Position numbers and translations under genes: made by a program | The notes under the pieces: generated by a model | What the model saw: only the letters and a program-made list of their open reading frames with translations | The model's database searches: none | Told to the model about the DNA's origin: nothing | Shown: one piece after another, positions 1 through 7,926 of the stretch | Layout: each line of letters starts with the position of its first letter | How positions within the stretch are numbered: the first letter of the stretch is position 1 | Assembly: GCA_035646535.1 (NCBI GenBank) | Contig: DASRPD010000086.1 | Span: forward strand, 1 to 28,801 | Reading direction: 5' to 3' | From: DASRPD01 sp035646535 | GTDB taxonomy: Bacteria > Actinomycetota > Acidimicrobiia > IMCC26256 > JANYLB01 | DNA length: 28,801 nt

Positions 1-17
1 GGGGCCGATGGACGGGG

Positions 18-31
18 CGAACATATGTTCG
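18..31. promoter_or_regulatory. LexA operator (SOS box) of dnaE2
   Basis: Perfect 14-bp palindrome CGAACATATGTTCG, an exact fit to the Gram-positive/actinobacterial SOS box consensus. It lies 50 bases before the dnaE2 start at 82 and just upstream of a possible -10 box at 33-38, so LexA bound here would cover the promoter spacer. The box also contains the ATG at 25, which argues against that upstream start. Confidence 0.9.
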
Positions 32-32
32 G

Positions 33-38
33 TACGGT
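33..38 (+). promoter_or_regulatory. Putative -10 box of dnaE2
   Basis: TACGGT fits the actinobacterial TANNNT -10 pattern and would start transcription near base 45, giving a leader of about 37 bases with a modest GGAAAG Shine-Dalgarno at 72-77. The LexA box sits directly upstream, where the -35/-10 spacer would be. No clear -35 is visible. Confidence 0.45.
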
Positions 39-81
39 CTCGGACCCCGGCGAACGCGGACGGGCCGAGACGGAAAGACCC

Positions 82-3000
82 ATGGGCACAGATCGGTACG
101 CGGAGCTGCACTGTCACACCAACTTCTCCTTCCTCGACGGCGCGAGCCATGCCGAGGAGCTGGTGGAGGAAGCCCACCGGTTGGGTTTGGCCGGCCTCGC
201 GGTCACCGACCATGACGGCTGCTACGGGGTCGTACGGTTCGCCGAGGCCGCCCGGCCCGTCGGGCTGGCTACGGTCTTCGGCGCCGAGCTGACCCTCGAC
301 GCACCGCACCGTCCGTCCAACGGGGTTGCCGATCCGCCCGGTTCGCATCTCGTCGTGCTCGCCGACGGGCCGCAGGGCTACGCCCACCTCGCGCGGGCGA
401 TCAGCGAAGCTCAGCTACGCGGCGAGAAGGGAGCCCCGCGCCTCACCCTCGACCAGCTCGCCGGCGCGTACCACGGTGGGTGGTTCGTGCTCACGGGGTG
501 TCGCAAGGGCACGGTGCCGGCCGCGCTCGTGGGTGACGGTCCGGCCCGCGCGCAATACGAGCTCGAACGGCTCGTCGCCGCGTTCGGTCGTGACCGCGTG
601 CTCGCCGAGCTGTGGGACCACGGCGACCCGCTCGACCGCTCGCGCAACGACGCGCTCGCGACCGTCGCGGCGCGTGTCGGGGTAGAGGTGGTGGTCACCA
701 ACAACGTGCACTACGCGACCCCCGACCGGTCACAGCTCGCACACGCCCTCGCCGCGATCCGGTCCCGTCGGTCACTCGACGAGCTCGATGGTTGGCTCCC
801 CGCGGCGCCGTTCGCGCACCTGCGCCGCCCCGGCGAGCAAGCGCGTCGCTTTGCCCGCTACCCCGGCGCGGTGGCCCGTACGGTCGAGATCGCCGAGGCG
901 TGCGCGTTCGACCTGCGCATTGCCGTGCCCGACTTGCCGGACTATCCGGTGCCCGACGGCCACACCGACATGAGCTGGCTGCGCGAGCTCGTCCGGCGGG
1001 GCGCGGCGGTGTACTACCCGTCGACCCATCCGCGCCATCAGCAGGCCCAACGGCAGATCGACCATGAGCTCGAGGTGATCGAGGCGCTCGGATTTGCCGG
1101 GTACTTCCTCCTGCTGCACGACATCGTCGACTTCTGTCGACGGGAGAACATCTACTGCCAAGGGCGGGGGAGCGCCGCGAACAGCGCGGTCTGCTACGCG
1201 CTCGGGGTCACCAAGGCCGACGCGGTCGCGCTCGAGCTGCTGTTCGAGCGGTTCCTCTCGCCCGAACGTGACGGGCCACCCGACATCGACCTCGACATCG
1301 AACACGAGCGTCGAGAGGAGGTGATCCAGTACGTGTACGCCCGCTACGGACGCGACCGCGCCGCGCAGGTCGCGAACGTGATCACGTACCGGCCGCGTTC
1401 CGCGCTGGCCGAGATGGCCAAGGTGTGTGGTCTGTCACCCGGTCACGCCGACGCGCTGGCCAAGCAGGTGGACCGGTGGGGTCACAGCCACGCGTCCTTC
1501 GAAGGGTTGGACAGCGGTTCGGATAGCGGTCCGGATGGGGACGGTGGCGGCCCGGCGGTACCGCCGCTGGTGCTCGACCTCGCGACCCAGGTGCTCGATT
1601 TCCCCCGTCACCTCGGCATCCACTCGGGTGGGATGGTGATGGCCGACCGGCCGCTCGTCGAGTGCTGCCCGGTGGAGTGGGCCCGCATGGAGAACCGGTC
1701 GGTGCTCCAGTGGGACAAGGACGACTGCGCCGCGGCCGGCCTGGTGAAGTTCGACCTGCTCGGCCTCGGGATGCTCACCATGTTGCATCTCGCGGTCGAC
1801 CTCATTCGTGACCACGAGGGGCTGGAGGTCGACCTCGCCACCATCGCCCAGGAGGCCGAGGTGTACGAGCTGTTGAGCGCGGCCGACACCGTGGGCGTGT
1901 TCCAGGTGGAGAGTCGCGCCCAGATGGCGACCTTGCCGCGGTTGCGGCCCGAGTGCTTCTACGACCTGGTGGTGGAGGTCGCGCTCATCCGCCCGGGCCC
2001 CATCCAGGGCGGTTCGGTGCATCCCTACCTGCGGAGACGAAACGGCGAGGAAGCGGTCACCTACCTGCATCCGCTCCTCGAACCGTGCCTGGCCAAGACG
2101 CTCGGGGTGCCGCTGTTCCAAGAACAGCTCATGCAGATGGCCGTCGACGTGGCCGGGTTCTCACCGGGCGAAGCCGACCAGCTCCGCCAGGCAATGGGCT
2201 CGAAGCGGTCCCATCAACGCATGGCCCGGATGCGGGTCCGGCTCATGGAAGGGATGGCCGCCAACGGCATCACCGGAGAGACCGCCGAGGCGATCGCGCA
2301 CAAGCTGGAGGCGTTCGCCGACTTCGGCTTTCCCGAGAGTCACTCGGTGAGCTTCGCCTACCTCGTGTACGCGAGCGCCTGGATCAAGCTCCACCACCCG
2401 GCCGAGTTCACGTGCGCGCTCCTCAACGCACAGCCGATGGGGTTCTACTCCCCGCACACCCTGGTTCGTGACGGTCGCCGGCACGGTGTCGAGGTGCTCG
2501 GTCCCGACGTCAACGCGTCGCGGCGCGCCTGCACCCTCGAAGCGCGTACCGGTGACGAAGGGCCCATCGGTCGGCCGGTCGAAGGGTGGCATGCCGACTC
2601 GTCGGTGCATGCCGTACGGATCGGGTTGCGCTACGTGCGCGGCCTGCATGACGCGCTGACGGAGCGGATCGATACCGAGCGAGCCGTCGAGCCGTTCGTA
2701 GATCTCGCCGACTTCACCCGCCGCACCGACGCGCCGGTCGACGCGCTCGAAGCCCTGGCGACCGCGGGCGCGTTCCAGGCGTGCTTCGGCGTCGACCGGA
2801 GAGCCGGGTTGTGGGCCGCGGGGGCGCTGCGTGATGCCCGGGCCGACAAGTTGCCGGGGATCGCGATCGGTGTGGAGGCGCCGGCGCTGCCCGGGATGAC
2901 CGAGGTGGAAGAGACCGCGGCCGACCTGTGGGCGACAGGCCTGTCGCCCGGGCGGCATCCCACCGAGTTCGTTCGGGCCGAGCTCGCGGCAGCCGGAGTG

Positions 3001-3315
3001 ATCACGGCCGCGGACCTGCGGGTCCACGAGCCCCGCCGGGTCGTCGAGGTGGCCGGTGTGGTGACGCACCGCCAGCAGCCTCACACCGCCAAGGGCACGG
3101 TCTTCCTCAACCTGGAAGACGAGACCGGCCTCGTGAACGTGATCTGCGCGTCCGGGGTGTGGAGACGGTTCCGCAAGATTGCTCGGGTCGCGCCGGCGTT
3201 GCGGGTCCGCGGGATCCTCGAGCGCCACCAGGGCGTGACGAACCTGGTGGCGCAGCGCATCGCGCCACTGCCGATCTCGCTCGCCGACGTGATGCAGTCC
3301 CGCGACTTCCGCTGA
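82..3315 (+). CDS. dnaE2: Error-prone DNA polymerase III alpha subunit DnaE2
   Basis: Translesion C-family polymerase of the SOS mutasome, which in mycobacteria acts with ImuA'/ImuB (no imuA' or imuB is visible in this window). The 1077-residue product has the usual family length. Visible parts are an N-terminal PHP domain opening with ELHCHTNFSFLDG, the polymerase aspartates in PDIDLD (D401, D403) and KFD (D558), a DFPRHLGIHSGGM segment, a helix-hairpin-helix-like region, and a C-terminal OB fold starting near VVEVAGVV. The start at 82 is preferred over 25 because 25 lies inside the LexA box and the intervening residues are not family-like. A Gly/Asp/Ser-rich linker at about residues 476-490 is a mild lineage-specific insertion. 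The gene converges on the diguanylate cyclase gene. Confidence 0.95.
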   Translation: MGTDRYAELHCHTNFSFLDGASHAEELVEEAHRLGLAGLAVTDHDGCYGVVRFAEAARPVGLATVFGAELTLDAPHRPSNGVADPPGSHLVVLADGPQGYAHLARAISEAQLRGEKGAPRLTLDQLAGAYHGGWFVLTGCRKGTVPAALVGDGPARAQYELERLVAAFGRDRVLAELWDHGDPLDRSRNDALATVAARVGVEVVVTNNVHYATPDRSQLAHALAAIRSRRSLDELDGWLPAAPFAHLRRPGEQARRFARYPGAVARTVEIAEACAFDLRIAVPDLPDYPVPDGHTDMSWLRELVRRGAAVYYPSTHPRHQQAQRQIDHELEVIEALGFAGYFLLLHDIVDFCRRENIYCQGRGSAANSAVCYALGVTKADAVALELLFERFLSPERDGPPDIDLDIEHERREEVIQYVYARYGRDRAAQVANVITYRPRSALAEMAKVCGLSPGHADALAKQVDRWGHSHASFEGLDSGSDSGPDGDGGGPAVPPLVLDLATQVLDFPRHLGIHSGGMVMADRPLVECCPVEWARMENRSVLQWDKDDCAAAGLVKFDLLGLGMLTMLHLAVDLIRDHEGLEVDLATIAQEAEVYELLSAADTVGVFQVESRAQMATLPRLRPECFYDLVVEVALIRPGPIQGGSVHPYLRRRNGEEAVTYLHPLLEPCLAKTLGVPLFQEQLMQMAVDVAGFSPGEADQLRQAMGSKRSHQRMARMRVRLMEGMAANGITGETAEAIAHKLEAFADFGFPESHSVSFAYLVYASAWIKLHHPAEFTCALLNAQPMGFYSPHTLVRDGRRHGVEVLGPDVNASRRACTLEARTGDEGPIGRPVEGWHADSSVHAVRIGLRYVRGLHDALTERIDTERAVEPFVDLADFTRRTDAPVDALEALATAGAFQACFGVDRRAGLWAAGALRDARADKLPGIAIGVEAPALPGMTEVEETAADLWATGLSPGRHPTEFVRAELAAAGVITAADLRVHEPRRVVEVAGVVTHRQQPHTAKGTVFLNLEDETGLVNVICASGVWRRFRKIARVAPALRVRGILERHQGVTNLVAQRIAPLPISLADVMQSRDFR

Positions 3316-3347
3316 GCTCGTGCCCGTTTCGGCCGGGTCTCGCTCAG
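3312..3347. terminator. Imperfect hairpin between convergent genes
   Basis: Arms CTGAGC (3312-3317) and GCTCAG (3342-3347) enclose an inner CCCG/CGGG stem (3323-3326 with 3334-3337). The outer arm includes the dnaE2 stop codon, and the hairpin lies just before the 3' end of the convergent cyclase gene, as expected for a bidirectional terminator. There is no T-run. Confidence 0.4.
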
Positions 3348-3357
3348 GTCTGCGGTG

Positions 3358-5187
3358 TCAGCTCTGCGGCGCGAGGTCCCGGGGTGCGAGGTCCCGGTGG
3401 GTCGAGTCCGCGAACTCGACCCGGTTGCGACCGAGGGCCTTGGCTCGATACATCGCCGAGTCCGCCTCCCGCAACAGTCCGGCGGCACGGGTGTGCTCAC
3501 CGGCGAGGGCGACGCCGACGCTCACGCCGACGACGACCGATCGTCCGTCGATCTCGATCGGCCGGTTGGTCGCCGCGACGATGCGCCGCGCCAGTCGCTC
3601 CAGATCGTCGCGGGTTCCGGCGTCTTCGCAGAGCACGACGAACTCGTCGCCGCCCATGCGGGCCACCGTGTCGATGGTGCGCACCGTCTCGGCCAGGCGC
3701 CGCCCGATCTCGACGAGGAGATGATCTCCCGCTTCGTGGCCGAGCTCGTCGTTCACCTCCTTGAAGCCGTCGAGATCGCAGAACAGCATGCCGATCGGCA
3801 CGGGGTGGCGGGCCGCTCGCTCGATCGCCCCCAGGGCCTCGTCGGTGAGCAGCCGCCGGTTGGGCAGCCCGGTGAGCGGATCATGGGTTGCCTGGCGTTT
3901 GAGCCGGGCCTGTGCGGTCTTGAGCTGGGTGATGTCCAGCATCGATGCGAGGACAGCGACGCCGCGCTCGTGCGCGCCGGGCATCGGCGTGGCGCGCAGC
4001 TGGATCCAGCGAACGTCGCCGGGTTCGGCGCGGAGCTGCACCACGACCTTCTTGGGTGTGCCCGCTCGCACCGCGGACAGCGCGGCTTGCACAGTGTCGC
4101 GGTCGATCGGTTCGACCTGGTCGAGCACGTCGGCGATTCGGAGTTGCTCCAGGGCCGCGCCGGTCAGTCGGTCGGCTTCGGGGTTGGCGTAACCGACGCG
4201 GAGATCCGCGTCGATCTCGCAGATTCCTACCGGCAAGCTCTCGGCCATGACGCGGAATCGCCGCCGACTGTGTTCGCTGTCCCGCACGACGTCTACGAAG
4301 CGGACCACGACAAGGGCGACGAGGGTCAGGCCGCAGACGGTGATGAACAGGTTGCCGACAGCGAAGTCGTTCTCGACGAACATCGTGGCGACGGGCCCGG
4401 CGAACATCGCCATGCCGAGCAGCACGAGCCTGCCGCGGTGCAATCGGTCCGCCTCGCCATGGTCAGGCCGCTGCGCGGCGTGACGGCACGACGGATGTAG
4501 GAACCCACCGCTCAGGAGCGCGAGGGCGATGAGATAGCCCCCGCTCAGGTCGTAGCCGAGGTACCGCGCGCCGTCCACGACGAACACGACGGCGAACGCG
4601 CCGATGAAGAAGGCCAACGCCGCGGATCGGGCACCCGGCAGGAGCGAGATCCAAATGATGCTCGCGATCAGCAGCACGTCGAGCAAGGGGAAGGCGGCAA
4701 CCGCGAGTTGGTCCGGCGACGGCGACCCGTCGACCACGGGTACGACGAGTGTGACCCACACGACGAGGAGCGCGACCAGCATGAAGATGCAGCCGTCGAT
4801 CAGCCCGTCGCGGTGGTGCTCATCTCCCCGATGGCGGCCGAGCTCGATCTGCCCGAGCATCAACGGGATGAATGCGGCCAGCGCCAGCAGGTCGGTCGCG
4901 ACCGCGTCGGTGCTGTTTCCCGCGAACCAGATCCGGGTCACGCCGGCAGCGATCCAGAACAAGACCCCGACCGCGGTCAGCAGCCAGGCTCGTGCCGGTA
5001 CCGGATGGTGGTTGCGCAGCCCCCAGGCGATCGCGGCGAGACAGAGCCCACCGACGACGATCCAGGCGATGACAGCCGCGGCCCTACCCAGGACGGCCGT
5101 CGCGAGCGCGGCCACCGACGCGACCGCGACGAGCGCGTACGCGGCGCGCCGGCCCGCAGCAATGGGCGGCGGGTCCGGATGGGTCAT
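3358..5187 (-). CDS. Membrane PAS-GGDEF diguanylate cyclase
   Basis: Predicted to make cyclic di-GMP from two GTP in response to an unknown membrane or PAS-sensed signal. The 609-residue protein has about ten hydrophobic segments (residues 15-300), a PAS domain (about 305-425, with GYANPEADRLTG) and a GGDEF domain (about 432-598). The catalytic signature GGDEF at 512-516 is intact. RTID at 503-506, five residues upstream, is a canonical RxxD product-inhibition site. No EAL domain is present. The start at 5187 is chosen because the open frame upstream is not protein-like and this ATG overlaps a possible upstream small frame in ATGA. The C-terminus carries a 15-bp direct duplication (bases 3371-3397) giving the repeated DLAP. 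Confidence 0.9.
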   Translation of the reverse strand: MTHPDPPPIAAGRRAAYALVAVASVAALATAVLGRAAAVIAWIVVGGLCLAAIAWGLRNHHPVPARAWLLTAVGVLFWIAAGVTRIWFAGNSTDAVATDLLALAAFIPLMLGQIELGRHRGDEHHRDGLIDGCIFMLVALLVVWVTLVVPVVDGSPSPDQLAVAAFPLLDVLLIASIIWISLLPGARSAALAFFIGAFAVVFVVDGARYLGYDLSGGYLIALALLSGGFLHPSCRHAAQRPDHGEADRLHRGRLVLLGMAMFAGPVATMFVENDFAVGNLFITVCGLTLVALVVVRFVDVVRDSEHSRRRFRVMAESLPVGICEIDADLRVGYANPEADRLTGAALEQLRIADVLDQVEPIDRDTVQAALSAVRAGTPKKVVVQLRAEPGDVRWIQLRATPMPGAHERGVAVLASMLDITQLKTAQARLKRQATHDPLTGLPNRRLLTDEALGAIERAARHPVPIGMLFCDLDGFKEVNDELGHEAGDHLLVEIGRRLAETVRTIDTVARMGGDEFVVLCEDAGTRDDLERLARRIVAATNRPIEIDGRSVVVGVSVGVALAGEHTRAAGLLREADSAMYRAKALGRNRVEFADSTHRDLAPRDLAPQS

Positions 5188-5303
5188 GACGGGTCCATCG
5201 ACACGCTGGCGGGTTCGATGAAGCGCTGCACCGCCTGCCCGCCCTCCCGCCGTGAGCCGGTGAGCACGATTTCTGACTCCCACCGGTCGGAGTCACGGTG
5301 CAG
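5184..5303 (-). CDS. Possible small ORF upstream of the diguanylate cyclase (tentative)
   Basis: This minus-strand frame ends in a TGA that shares ATGA with the cyclase start, the usual arrangement of coupled genes. Over its last 36 or so codons most third positions are G or C, and the peptide (for example RWESEIVLTGSRREGG) looks protein-like. No ATG or GTG gives a good start. A CTG at 5303 lies seven bases after a TACTGG box (5316-5311), a leaderless arrangement, and would encode 39 residues. A GTG further in would leave only about 27. The same bases hold the 22-bp palindrome, so the coding look could be accidental. No function is assigned. Confidence 0.22.
   Translation of the reverse strand: MHRDSDRWESEIVLTGSRREGGQAVQRFIEPASVSMDPS
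5274..5295. promoter_or_regulatory. 22-bp palindrome, candidate operator between divergent genes
   Basis: TGACTCC and GGAGTCA arms surround a self-complementary ACCGGT core. Of 22 positions, 20 are symmetric; only the C at 5281 and C at 5288 break symmetry. It lies at about -64 to -43 from the predicted ctpE-like transcription start and upstream of the cyclase on the other strand. That is a plausible site for a dimeric regulator, but no regulator gene is nearby. Confidence 0.45.
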
Positions 5304-5324
5304 GGGTCCGCCAGTACCGCCGAG

Positions 5325-5330
5325 TACCGT
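5325..5330 (+). promoter_or_regulatory. -10 box of the ctpE-like gene (leaderless)
   Basis: TACCGT ends seven bases before the GTG at 5338. This spacing places the transcription start at or next to the start codon, and it is the main reason for choosing that start. No clear -35 is seen. Confidence 0.5.
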
Positions 5331-5337
5331 CTCCTTC

Positions 5338-7875
5338 GTGGCCGCGTCGGTACCGAGTCCCGCCACCGTAACGCCGCCGAGCACGGGTTTCGTCACACCG
5401 GCCGAGGGTCTCGACGCGGCGGCGGTGGCCGAGCGCGTCGCAGCGGGCCGCGTGAACGAGACCCGCATCCGGACGAGTCGCACGTTCATCGAGATCGTGC
5501 GGGCCAACGTGCTCACTCGGTTCAACGCCATCCTCGGCACCATGCTTGTGCTCATTCTCACCTTCGGCGCGCTACCGGACGCGCTGTTCGGCATCGTCCT
5601 CGTGGCCAACTCCCTCATCGGCATCGTCCAAGAGGTGCGCGCCAAGCGGACCCTCGATCGCCTCGCAGTGCTCAACGCGCCCAGCGCGCGCGTCGTCCGC
5701 GAGGGCGTCGTGCACGAGATCGCCGTCGGCGAGATCGTGGCCGATGAGCTCGTCGAGCTGCGCACCGGCGATCAGGTCTCCGCCGACGGAGTCGTGCGCG
5801 TTGCCGACGGGCTCGAGATCGACGAGTCGTTGCTCACCGGTGAATCAGACCCGGTCGACAAGCGGCCCGCCGGCGACGCCGAGGTGCTGTCCGGCAGCAT
5901 CGTGGTCGCGGGCAGCGGGCGCTTCCAGGCCACTCGGATCGGTGACGAGGCCTACGCGCGCACCCTGGCGATCGAGGCGCGTCGGTTCACGCTCGTGCGC
6001 TCGGAGCTCGTCGCCGGGATCAACCGCATCCTCAAGTACATCACGTGGGCAATCGCCGTGGTCGCGCCGGTTCTGTTCTGGAGTCAGCTTCGCGGCGATG
6101 CCGGCGTGACCGAGTCGATCACCGCGGCCGTTGCCGGGGTCGTCGGGATGGTGCCCGAGGGTCTGGTGCTGCTGACGAGCATCGCGTTCGGTGTGGCCGC
6201 GGTCACCCTTGCTCGGCGGCAGGTCCTCGTGCAGGAGCTCCCCGCGGTCGAAGGCCTCGCTCGGGTCGACGTCGTGTGCCTCGACAAGACCGGCACGCTC
6301 ACCGAGGGCATCGTCGAGCTCAGTCGTATCGAGATGGTGGACGACACCGACGTGCGTGACGCCCGCGAGCGGGACAGCTCTCGGCGCGACGTCGGTCAGC
6401 CGGACACCCCTCGGCAGGACGCCGGCGAGCACGAGATCGGCGAGCCGATGGCTCGGGCCGCGCTCGGGGCCCTCGCGGATGACGAGAACGCGAACGCGAC
6501 CCTCGCCGCGGTGGGCGCGGCGTTTCCGGCCCCCGACGGTTGGGAGCGTCGGCGGGTTGTCGCGTTCTCCTCGGCGCGGAAGTGGAGCGCAGCCGACTTC
6601 GGCGAACACGGGACGTGGGTGCTCGGCGCGCCCGAGATGGTCTGGCCGCCCGGTCACGCGCCGGTGCGGGCGCGCGCGGACGAAGTCGCGGCTGACGGGT
6701 ACCGCGTGCTGCTCCTCGCACATGGCTCCGAACCTCTCGACGGTGATGCGCGACCGGCCGATCTCGAGCCGGTGGCGCTCGTGATGCTCGAGGAGAAGGT
6801 ACGGCCCGATGCCGCCGAGACGCTGTCGTACTTCGAGGCTCAGGGTGTGAGCATTCGGGTGATCTCCGGAGACAACCCCCGCACGGTCGGTGCGATCGCT
6901 CGCCGGGTCGGGCTCACCGAGACCGGCGAGCCCATCGACGCGCGTGAGCTCTCGGATGACCCAGCCGAGCTGGCCGAGGTGTTGGACACCCACGCCGTGT
7001 ACGGACGGGTGTCTCCCCACCAGAAGCGAGCGATGGTGAGCGCGCTCCAATCACGCGGGCACGTCGTCGCGATGACTGGCGACGGGGTCAACGATGCGCT
7101 CGCGCTGAAGGATGCCGACATCGGCGTCGCGATGGGTTCGGGCGCGGCGGCGACTCGAGCAGTCGCACAGATCGTGCTCCTCGACGGCCGGTTCGCAACG
7201 TTGCCGGGGGTCGTCGCGGAAGGCCGTCGTGTGACCGCCAACATCGAGCGCGTCGCGAACCTGTTCCTCACCAAGACGGCCTACGCCACGTTGCTGGCGG
7301 TCGTCGTGGCCGCCCTGTCGTGGCCGTTTCCGTTCCTGCCCCGCCACCTCACCGTCGTCTCGAGCCTGACCATCGGGATTCCCGCGTTCTTCCTCGCGCT
7401 GGCCCCGAACACCCGGCGCTACGTGGCCGGCTTCGTGCCTCGGGTGTTGAGACTCGCGATCCCGGCCGGAACCATCGCCGCGATCGCAGTCGGGGTTGGG
7501 TTCGCCCTCGCACGCGCGCAAGACGTCACGACCCGCCAGTCCCGTACGACGGCGACGATCGCGTTGTTCGCTGTCGGTCTGTGGGTCCTGGTGATCCTGG
7601 CTCGTCCGTTCACGCGGCTGCGCGCACTGCTCGTCTGTGCGATGGTGGTCGCGTTCGTGCTCGCGTTCGCGATCACCCCTGTGCGGGAGTTCTACGCGCT
7701 GGTACTGCCGCCGAGCGACGTCTTGGCGGAGGGCTGCGTGATCGCCGGGATCGCGGTCCTTGCGCTCGAGGTGTTCTACCGGATCATGCGCGCGCGAGGT
7801 CAGGCCCCCGCGGTGACCGAGCGCTCGACCGCGCCCGTCCATGGCGCCGACGGCGGCGATCCGCCCCCGCGCTGA
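5338..7875 (+). CDS. ctpE: CtpE-like cation-transporting P-type ATPase
   Basis: Membrane ATPase that pumps a cation using an aspartyl-phosphate intermediate. Visible are the actuator TGES (167-170), the phosphorylation motif DKTGTLTEG with D316, the hinge GDGVNDA (581-587), paired hydrophobic helices before and after the actuator, and a group of C-terminal membrane segments. The MVPEGLVLLTS motif in helix 4 and the LVQELPAVEGLARVDVV run before the phosphorylation site resemble mycobacterial CtpE, a calcium-uptake ATPase; the substrate here is inferred. There is no N-terminal CxxC metal-binding domain. A charged segment after the phosphorylation site (about residues 335-375, DSSRRDVGQPDTPRQDAGE) looks like a loop insertion. 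The longer in-frame extension back to 4708 is antisense to the cyclase and is rejected. GTG start, 845 residues. Confidence 0.87.
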   Translation: MAASVPSPATVTPPSTGFVTPAEGLDAAAVAERVAAGRVNETRIRTSRTFIEIVRANVLTRFNAILGTMLVLILTFGALPDALFGIVLVANSLIGIVQEVRAKRTLDRLAVLNAPSARVVREGVVHEIAVGEIVADELVELRTGDQVSADGVVRVADGLEIDESLLTGESDPVDKRPAGDAEVLSGSIVVAGSGRFQATRIGDEAYARTLAIEARRFTLVRSELVAGINRILKYITWAIAVVAPVLFWSQLRGDAGVTESITAAVAGVVGMVPEGLVLLTSIAFGVAAVTLARRQVLVQELPAVEGLARVDVVCLDKTGTLTEGIVELSRIEMVDDTDVRDARERDSSRRDVGQPDTPRQDAGEHEIGEPMARAALGALADDENANATLAAVGAAFPAPDGWERRRVVAFSSARKWSAADFGEHGTWVLGAPEMVWPPGHAPVRARADEVAADGYRVLLLAHGSEPLDGDARPADLEPVALVMLEEKVRPDAAETLSYFEAQGVSIRVISGDNPRTVGAIARRVGLTETGEPIDARELSDDPAELAEVLDTHAVYGRVSPHQKRAMVSALQSRGHVVAMTGDGVNDALALKDADIGVAMGSGAAATRAVAQIVLLDGRFATLPGVVAEGRRVTANIERVANLFLTKTAYATLLAVVVAALSWPFPFLPRHLTVVSSLTIGIPAFFLALAPNTRRYVAGFVPRVLRLAIPAGTIAAIAVGVGFALARAQDVTTRQSRTTATIALFAVGLWVLVILARPFTRLRALLVCAMVVAFVLAFAITPVREFYALVLPPSDVLAEGCVIAGIAVLALEVFYRIMRARGQAPAVTERSTAPVHGADGGDPPPR

Positions 7876-7894
7876 GCGCGGCTCGCGCCGGTTG

Positions 7895-7908
7895 CCGGGC
7901 GGCCCCGG
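7895..7908. terminator. Weak GC hairpin between convergent genes
   Basis: CCGGG-CGGC-CCCGG forms a 5-bp stem with a 4-base loop in the 51-base gap between the ATPase stop and the convergent VanW-gene stop. There is no T-run, and GC-rich sequence makes such hairpins likely by chance. Confidence 0.25.
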
Positions 7909-7926
7909 GCGGTCGCCGGGAGGGTG

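Noticed and set aside
2161..3228. 355-codon minus-strand ORF inside dnaE2
   Set aside because: Shadow frame of high-GC coding sequence, with Arg/Gly/Pro-rich composition and no domain.
4708..5337. Long N-terminal extension of the ATPase frame
   Set aside because: It is antisense to the diguanylate cyclase membrane domain, the peptide is Arg/Pro-rich and not family-like, and a leaderless promoter lies at 5325-5330.
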